Shown here one piece after another: positions 58,801-64,000 of a DNA stretch of 64,000 bases. The DNA is taken from NCBI GenBank assembly GCA_001972305.1, contig BDDD01001680.1, positions 160,730-224,729 of the forward strand, given 5' to 3'. The DNA is from Cephalotus follicularis (taxonomy: Eukaryota; Streptophyta; Magnoliopsida; Oxalidales; Cephalotaceae). Position numbers and translations under genes: made by a program. Numbering within the stretch: position 1 is the first letter of the stretch; the number at the start of each line of letters is the position of its first letter. Under the pieces are notes generated by a model. That model was not told the DNA's origin and did no database searches. It saw only the letters and a program-made list of their open reading frames with translations.

Positions 58801-59556
58801 AGTATGTTGGGAAGTACAAAAAATATCAATCTGACTACACTCGGCGGCTGATGGCCAAATACTTCACTAAGAAGGATCTCTATGGCGGTAAAAAGTTATT
58901 GCAATTTGTTTTTGACCTAAATATTTTCTTACAACTTAACCCCTAAGAGCAGTGGTTATAATAGACTAGTTGAACATGGATGTGGATTTTTTAAATTAAT
59001 TTAATGGCTGCAAATGATTTTTTCCATCCTATTATTTCCCATATTACCATCTTCCCTGAAGCAATATTATGCTATGCACTTTCCCAATTGTTTATATGAA
59101 TGTTATAACATATCAAGTTTCATCGCGAATATTTATTTGAATGTTTGATTCTGGCTCTCTCTCTCTCTCTATACAATTCTTGTTCCTATTTACCATCATT
59201 TTGTGGGAGGCCTTTTAATAAAATTTACATTATTTTGTTGGACACTTCAAGCCATCCTCACTCCATTTCTTCCTTCAGGCATGGTATTTGATGAGAAATC
59301 GACAGTAGATGATGAGACCATAATGTCAAGCAGGTGGACAAATTTTATGAGCATTTATATAACTCGAGGTCTCTTATGCTGTATCATAAAGTGAGGTAAT
59401 TTCATACATACTTTGTGTAGGTGGCCTTGTCCTCGCTCATTTGCGGATCCAGTGCGGGCTTTCGAAGACCAGAGCAGCAGTGGTTCAACTCCTTCACATG
59501 ATGACCCGAGTAACATCTCTAATGGGAAGCCCCTGACGCCGAAGAAGAGTGGCTAA
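55710..59556 (+). CDS. Small conserved-looking protein of unknown function, 155 residues, five exons
   Basis: Exons 55710-55808, 55915-55988, 58784-58887, 59279-59333 and 59421-59556 join in frame with GT-AG borders; stop TAA 59554-59556. The N-terminus (about residues 1-33) is Ser/Pro/Ala-rich low complexity (MAENLPNSSSSSPPSASHSA). The middle is charged and probably folded: FLNSAEYVGKYKKYQSDYTR, then RLMAKYFTKKDLYGG. Exon 4 gives MVFDEKSTVDDETIMSSR and exon 5 starts WPCPRSFADPVRAFEDQ. The tail is Ser/Pro/Gly-rich with a basic end (LTPKKSG). There is no signal peptide or membrane segment. I do not recognise the family; I have only the impression that similar plant proteins exist. Five clean splice junctions with kept frame are strong evidence for a real gene. 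Confidence 0.83.
55811..55846. repeat. (CT)18 microsatellite at a splice donor
   Basis: Eighteen perfect CT units start two bases into intron 1, so the donor reads AAG|GTCTCTCT. It is probably variable between individuals. Confidence 0.95.
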
Positions 59557-60618
59557 TAAGTTACAGGCGTTTGCTTGCTTTCTCTTGGTGTTTGTACATA
59601 AATAAATGTTGATACTGTGGACTTAAAAGTTGAGGGGGACCTTGGTGCAATGCTCCATTGTAACCTGGCGTCCTGGGTTCCAAACTCAGGAATTCTTTCC
59701 AGACGAGGCTGTATACATGAGACCATCTTTAAATCCGGAGTGGGTGAAGCCTGATGCATTGGGTAGACCATATTTCTTAAATCCAGTTCTTTTAGACAGT
59801 ATCTCTTTTCTCATGCAGGTGGCCTTTTTTTATAAAATTTCTGGGGGTATCTTTGTGCGAGTATCCGTAATGAAGGCATAAGGTATTACAAACTGGGTTA
59901 AAGGATAGAAATTGATAATTCAGAGATTATAATGTCCCATTATTTTGCCAGGAATCAATTACGCATCTCCAATATAACTCAAAAACGTGGGCATTAACTT
60001 GCTTAAAACACTAAACAGATGATGGTATAGGGCAGCCCGGTTAGGGTCGGGGTGGTGACGAACCTATCTTAAATATTGAGTCTCATGGATGATGCAAACA
60101 AAAGATTTATTTATGCCTTGAAGAGCGAAACCAAGAAATTGATCCGTTGACGTATATCCATAACCACTAGGCAAATTGAGTCAATGGTCTATGAGCCCCT
60201 TATGCATCATTGTCATTCTTTAGAATATATAGATTGCTTGTGTATTTATGCAGATAGCATTCATGGTATAAAAATTAATGTTGAACGGACATTATTCTTG
60301 AAGATGTGAAATACCCACCAAAGAGAAGGCACATAAACTTATTGATCAGCTTGCGCTTCAAGCACCATTATTATATAGTTAATCTAAAGAAGCTAAAGTA
60401 TGCAATGACAAAAAAGAGAGTTCATAAACCTTTTAGCTTCTATTTCATCCAAATAATTGCAACGACTATTGCTAGACAGATACTGATGCAGCAAGACCGT
60501 AGATGAGGTTGGTCATACCTATACTAGTTTCAGTCACAAAGATGGCTATGCCTGTAAGCTCTATAAATTACTATTAACTATCAGGATAGTATTATGCATA
60601 CTTCTATATATCAGTGAA
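59557..60618. other. Region between the two host genes
   Basis: Contains the 3' UTR of the five-exon gene, an Au-like SINE (59633-59778) and the 3' side of the bZIP gene. Nothing else is assigned; short open frames lack any signature. Confidence 0.6.
59633..59778 (+). mobile_element. Au-like tRNA-derived SINE
   Basis: Reads GACCTTGGTGCAATG (A-box side), CTCCATTGTAACCTGG, then GGGTTCCAAACTCAGG (B-box side), GAGGCTGTATACATGAGACC and CCTGATGCATTGGGTAGACC. The order matches the Au SINE consensus as I recall it, with a deletion of about 10 bases after GCAATG. Non-coding and dispersed by LINE machinery (family knowledge). Confidence 0.75.
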
Positions 60619-61266
60619 TTAGCGCAAATTCATAAAACTAGTAAAGGGGTGTTCGATTTGAAGCTTCTGATCCATGTTGCGAATGATATCTTCCACATCC
60701 CTCATAGCTGTAGGTGGTAGCAGATCGGAGACTACTTGAAGGGAAGAAGCTCTCTCTTTGAGCTGCGCATTCTCTTGGAGGATTTGGTGGTTGCACTCTA
60801 ACAACCGAATTACCTTCTCTGAGAGCTGATGATTCATAGCTTGTAGCTGGTTAACTTGGTATTGGAGCTCCTCGATAAGCTTCCTCTTCCGCATCCTTGA
60901 TCTTCGAGCAGATTCTCTGTTAGATATCATCCTTCTAAATCTTTTTTCTTGAATATTGAGTCTCAGTTGGTGCTCTCTTGCGTCATCTATTGTAGGGTCA
61001 GTGCTAAGAGTTGATGCATTTGGAGAGAAAATATTTCGATGTGAAACATGGACTTGAGAGTTGGTTAACAATCCCTCCAATAAATCTCTCTCAGAATCCG
61101 GATTTTGATGTCTGTTTGCATGTGGTCGTGCAATGAATTCAACAGGCTGCATGTTTAGGTTGGTTGCAGAGACAAATTTTCTGTGTGTAAGACATAGGGG
61201 AAGATGATCTTGCATTAGGTTTGCTTCTGAGGAATAATGGTGTATCTTGATGTCATATGGTTCCAT
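60619..61266 (-). CDS. bZIP transcription factor, 215 residues, intronless
   Basis: The start ATG is 61266-61264 and the frame is uninterrupted to 60619. The basic region is about residues 107-131 (RRMISNRESARRSRMRKRK), with the invariant N-x7-R (N116, R124). The leucine zipper covers about residues 131-172 with heptad hydrophobics (LIEELQYQVNQL, LSEKVIRLLECN, ILQENAQLKE). The N-terminal about 100 residues are His/Asn-rich without a known domain. The tail contains DLLPPTAMRDVEDIIRNMDQ. Small single-exon plant bZIPs of this type belong to group S (bZIP43-like, by recall), which bind ACGT-core boxes as dimers. A TATA-like box is at 61310-61317 on the minus strand, implying a short leader with no upstream ORF of the sucrose-control type. 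Confidence 0.93.
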   Translation of the reverse strand: MEPYDIKIHHYSSEANLMQDHLPLCLTHRKFVSATNLNMQPVEFIARPHANRHQNPDSERDLLEGLLTNSQVHVSHRNIFSPNASTLSTDPTIDDAREHQLRLNIQEKRFRRMISNRESARRSRMRKRKLIEELQYQVNQLQAMNHQLSEKVIRLLECNHQILQENAQLKERASSLQVVSDLLPPTAMRDVEDIIRNMDQKLQIEHPFTSFMNLR

Positions 61267-61309
61267 ATATATCAGGTCGCTAGGAGAAAAGCGAGAGAGC
61301 TTACAGGTG

Positions 61310-61317
61310 AATTTATA
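61310..61317 (-). promoter_or_regulatory. Probable TATA box of the bZIP gene
   Basis: The minus strand reads TATAAATT 44 bases upstream of the ATG, which suits transcription starting close to the start codon. Confidence 0.5.
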
Positions 61318-61351
61318 GTTGAGGATGCAGCAGCTGTTGGTTGCTTCTTAT

Positions 61352-61500
61352 GCAAGTAATGTTATGGTCTAGTTATTTAGTGCAAGAAGAAAAACTTAGT
61401 TTTATGCATGTAATGTTATGGTCTAGTCATATGCAAGTAATTAATGTTATGGTCTAGTCATTTAGTGCAAGAAGTAATGCAAGTAATGTTATGGTCTAGT
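61352..61500 (-). repeat. Four direct repeats in the bZIP promoter
   Basis: The unit GCAAGTAATGTTATGGTCTAGT appears at 61352-61373, 61406-61427 (one change), 61433-61459 (with a few extra bases) and 61479-61500. Spacers share TTTAGTGCAAGAAG. They lie just upstream of the TATA-like box. Confidence 0.88.
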
Positions 61501-61758
61501 CATTTTGTGCAAGAAGAAAAACCCAGTTCCTCAATTTGGTGAAAATTTAGGTTAGTCATTGTCATATTATATTTTGATTTGGACTGGTGAAAAGCAGCAC
61601 TACTTTAACCTAAAGGAGTTAGTTTAGTAGTGATCATGACAACTATAATGCTTTTCACTCGCTTCTCTGATGTGTGGAATATATAGAGTTTGGGGGTCAA
61701 ACACTCCGTTTAAGGTTTAGAGCAAAGTAGTTGAATTCAAATCAATTATGCTGTTGTG

Positions 61759-62255
61759 TAATTAACACCAATACTTTTAATAATTGAAGACATCCTTGAT
61801 TAATCATTCTGACAAATATTATTTTAAATTATTATGCAGTCTAATCGTTAAATTACTTAAAAATAGAAAAAATAGATACAAATCAAAAGTAGTTGAATTC
61901 AAATCAATTACTTGATTAAAAAAAAAAAAAAACTGCATTACTTTGCTAAACAAACAAATATTTTGCAACAAAGATGCAACGTGATTTGATTTACTTAAGT
62001 TAATCACCCCATCACACCACTTAATTAACACCAATACTCTTAATAATTGAAAACACTTTTAATTAGTCAAATTGAAAACACTTTTAATTAATCCTTTTGA
62101 CAAACATTTTGTTAATGTACTATACAGTCTAATCATAAAACTAAATAAATTACCTAAAAAAAAAAAAAAATTGAATACAGATAAACAAAGGCTGAATTCA
62201 AATCAATTAAAAGAAAAAGAAAAAGAAAGAAGCTGCACTACTTTGCTGAACAATG
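61759..62255. repeat. Diverged tandem duplication upstream of the bZIP gene
   Basis: Two related segments (about 61759-61960 and 62023-62255) share TTAACACCAATACT, TTAATAATTGAA, CAGTCTAATC, an A-run, GAATTCAAATCAATTA and CTACTTTGCT-like words in the same order. Confidence 0.65.
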
Positions 62256-62354
62256 TTTGCATGACAAACTCCTTGATTTGTTACATCTTGAAAAGGAAAA
62301 CAAATTTGTTGTAATCTTTGCTGATATGGGAAAAAATCAAATTAAATCTGATGC

Positions 62355-62364
62355 GACACGTGTC
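62355..62364. promoter_or_regulatory. Palindromic G-box-like site
   Basis: GACACGTGTC, a perfect 10-bp palindrome with an ACGT core, the type of site bZIP proteins bind (family knowledge). It lies about 1.1 kb upstream of the bZIP start and 64 bp before the Gypsy LTR. Use is unproven. Confidence 0.3.
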
Positions 62365-62427
62365 CAAATGCAAACAATGACAAGTGTTCAAGAGACAAAG
62401 ATTGATGAGGTAAAGGCAGAGGAAGCC

Positions 62428-63386
62428 TGTTGACCTGTGAAACAGTGGTATAAGGAGGATTCTTCCTCGGCATAAGTGCCGAGGACACCCAGTGATCTCA
62501 GTATAAACATTATCCACCTCGGATCCATGTCCGAGGATACGATGAGAAGCAACCTAGCCGAGGATACCCTCGGCCATATAACAAAGAGGTCTATTATAAT
62601 TAACTTCATAGTCAGTGAACCGGTTTCAGGCAGCCGAGGAAGCAACAACTTCAAGGAGGACCTATCCTCGGCATAAGTGCCGAGGACGCGCCCAACGGCT
62701 CCACTCCCAGGATCTATTTCCTCAGACAAAGAACCGAAGGCCAGCCAATTTAAGTACAAGTCCGTGGACCATGGGCCGACTATCTCGTTGGCTTCAAAAC
62801 AGTTCCTTTACTCGGACCGAAGGTCTCCTCCTCATTTACGGAATGAGGACAGGGAGTTAGCTAAAATACCAGGGCCCTTATCTTCTAAGTGTAAAAGATA
62901 AAGATAACTATCAACAAATATGGAAGACAGGATAAGGGGATTAACTTCACCAGATTTCAAGGGATCCATACCTATCCATACAAGGAGATAGAATCCTAAT
63001 CAACTACCACAAAAGGAAAGAAGAGATAATTCAGGTGGAGATAAGGGAAATCCCGAGATCCTCGGAATTTCCTTAGGGGACAGTCATCCATTCCGAATTT
63101 CATGCTCAATTGGTTACCAAACACCACTATAAATACAAGTTCAACATACTGAACAAAGGTCAGCAATTTTTACATTCAAGAGAGATAATATTCCATCTGC
63201 ACTTGACTAATTTGAGCGTCGGAGTGTCCCCGGGAGAACAACCTCCTGGGCCTTCACCATTGTTGCTACTTGTGCAGGTGACCCAGATCAGCTTCTTCCT
63301 TAAAGGCATCAGTGACAAGCGTTTCTCTTAACAAATCAAAGTCCTCCACGTAGGATACTGTTGAGAGAAGGATTTCTGTATCAACA
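62428..63386 (+). repeat. 5' LTR of a Gypsy element, 959 bp
   Basis: Starts TGTTGACC and ends TATCAACA; the ends form TGTTGA/TCAACA. TATAAATA at 63128-63135 is the likely promoter box. It contains two identical 20-bp palindromes CCTCGGCATAAGTGCCGAGG (62465-62484, 62666-62685) and further CCGAGGA/TCCTCGG words. The primer site follows. The matching 3' LTR is beyond the window. Confidence 0.88.
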
Positions 63387-63388
63387 GT

Positions 63389-63406
63389 TGGCGCCGTCTG
63401 TGGGAA
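63389..63406 (+). other. Primer binding site of the Gypsy element
   Basis: TGGCGCCGTCTGTGGGAA lies two bases after the LTR end. This sequence is commonly seen after LTRs of plant Gypsy elements of the Tat group (recall); I do not assign the tRNA. Confidence 0.8.
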
Positions 63407-63431
63407 ACGCTACGAAAAGTCATCACCAATC

Positions 63432-64000
63432 ATGCCTCCAAGGAAGAACATCCACGTTGGAGCCACGGGCAATCAATCAAGTCAAGAGAACGTGACCCCT
63501 CCACCAGAAGTCGCCCAAGAGGTGGCACAACCACCAGCTCCCGTTACAGGGGAGCAACTCAGTCAATTCCTCCAAGGAATGGAGCGTGTCGCAGATCGGT
63601 TGGTCACAACTTTGGCCAACCAACAACAAGCCGGGCCTGCTCAGCCAGTGGTCCGAGGAGTATCTGGCCCCCAGAGGCCAGAGGTGGAGACAAGGCACCC
63701 ACGTGGTGCCAGGCGAAACCCACCGAGGGGAGAAGAACTTCCCCTTGGGCGGTCAGGGGACAATAAACCCCTGGGAAGGAGGCCTGGGATTAATGTATCT
63801 CATAGAGAAGAGTCCTCGACTGCAAGGGATCGGCCCAACGATCCCAGGAGAGGACGTCCTCAGCACCAGCCTATGGATGTGGATCCTCGGCAGCAGGGGA
63901 GGGGAGCAGAGGAGGCACAAGTGCGCTCTAATGCTCCGCGTAGAGCTGATACAGCCCGAGGAAGCAGGGCCGATCCCCCAGCCTCAGTGGCTGGAGGATC
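63432..64000 (+). CDS. gag-like frame of the Gypsy element (runs off the window)
   Basis: Open from ATG 63432 to the last base, 189 codons without a stop. It starts MPPRKNIHVGATGNQ, has an early segment QLSQFLQGMERVADRLVTTL that looks helical, then a Pro/Arg/Gly-rich hydrophilic stretch (RRNPPRGEELPLGR, RGRPQHQPMDVDPRQQ). The usual retrotransposon gag domain and zinc knuckle would come later, outside the window. Position after LTR and primer site supports gag. It is distinctly more GC-rich than its surroundings, and no damage is seen, so the element may be young. Confidence 0.8.
   Translation, partial: MPPRKNIHVGATGNQSSQENVTPPPEVAQEVAQPPAPVTGEQLSQFLQGMERVADRLVTTLANQQQAGPAQPVVRGVSGPQRPEVETRHPRGARRNPPRGEELPLGRSGDNKPLGRRPGINVSHREESSTARDRPNDPRRGRPQHQPMDVDPRQQGRGAEEAQVRSNAPRRADTARGSRADPPASVAGG

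Noticed and set aside
62072-62314. Small Lys-rich plus-strand frame
   Set aside because: It is made of A-runs in the duplicated AT-rich region; no start context or similarity.
1-64000. CRISPR arrays, bacterial operons, intact tRNA or rRNA genes
   Set aside because: None seen. tRNA-like words belong to retrotransposon primer sites and SINEs, and the repeats are not of CRISPR type.

Overview
The window is a piece of a flowering-plant nuclear genome, most likely a dicot; I cannot name the species. Evidence: genes split by GT-AG introns, a plastid-type SppA protease gene, a plant bZIP gene, an Au-like SINE, and dense plant-type transposable elements (Copia and Gypsy LTR retrotransposons, MULEs, hAT relics, an L1-type LINE).

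Positions 1-30483 hold the C-terminal part of one host gene, SPPA (plastid signal peptide peptidase A / protease IV), on the plus strand. Eleven exons (the first cut by the window edge) join in frame over 458 residues. Intron 5 (about 20.6 kb) contains three Copia elements nested like Russian dolls: element A (2906-22237, TSD TTAGT) contains element B (3709-19010), which contains element C (7361-17615, minus strand, 2.25-kb LTRs, TSD GCAAC). Intron 7 holds Copia element D (24889-28689, TSD ATATC). The splice acceptor of exon 8 is tandemly duplicated.

Positions 30484-55250 are repeat-filled intergenic DNA: a small hAT-like foldback element, a hAT transposase relic, and a complete-ended MULE (MULE-1, 35834-42011, 9-bp TSD AATTATGTA). 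Then come a Copia fragment, a decayed LINE, a second MULE (MULE-2, about 47295-52867, right end lost, 603-bp assembly gap inside), the 3' end of another Copia (E), and a Gypsy-type solo LTR (53160-54994, TSD GAGAC). Both MULEs pair a mudrA-like transposase with a convergent second gene for a GRF-type zinc finger protein. This layout recalls maize mudrA/mudrB and is the most interesting system here.

Positions 55700-61300 hold two host genes: a five-exon gene for a 155-residue protein I do not recognise (plus strand), with an Au-like SINE just behind it, and an intronless bZIP transcription factor gene (minus strand) with a four-copy direct repeat in its promoter. From 62428 to the window end lies the 5' part of a Gypsy element: a complete 959-bp LTR, a primer binding site and an open gag-like frame running off the edge.

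A short motif family around GCGTCGACGC / CGTCAACGC recurs in clusters in Copia C (both LTRs and leader), in the hAT foldback element and in two other intergenic stretches.
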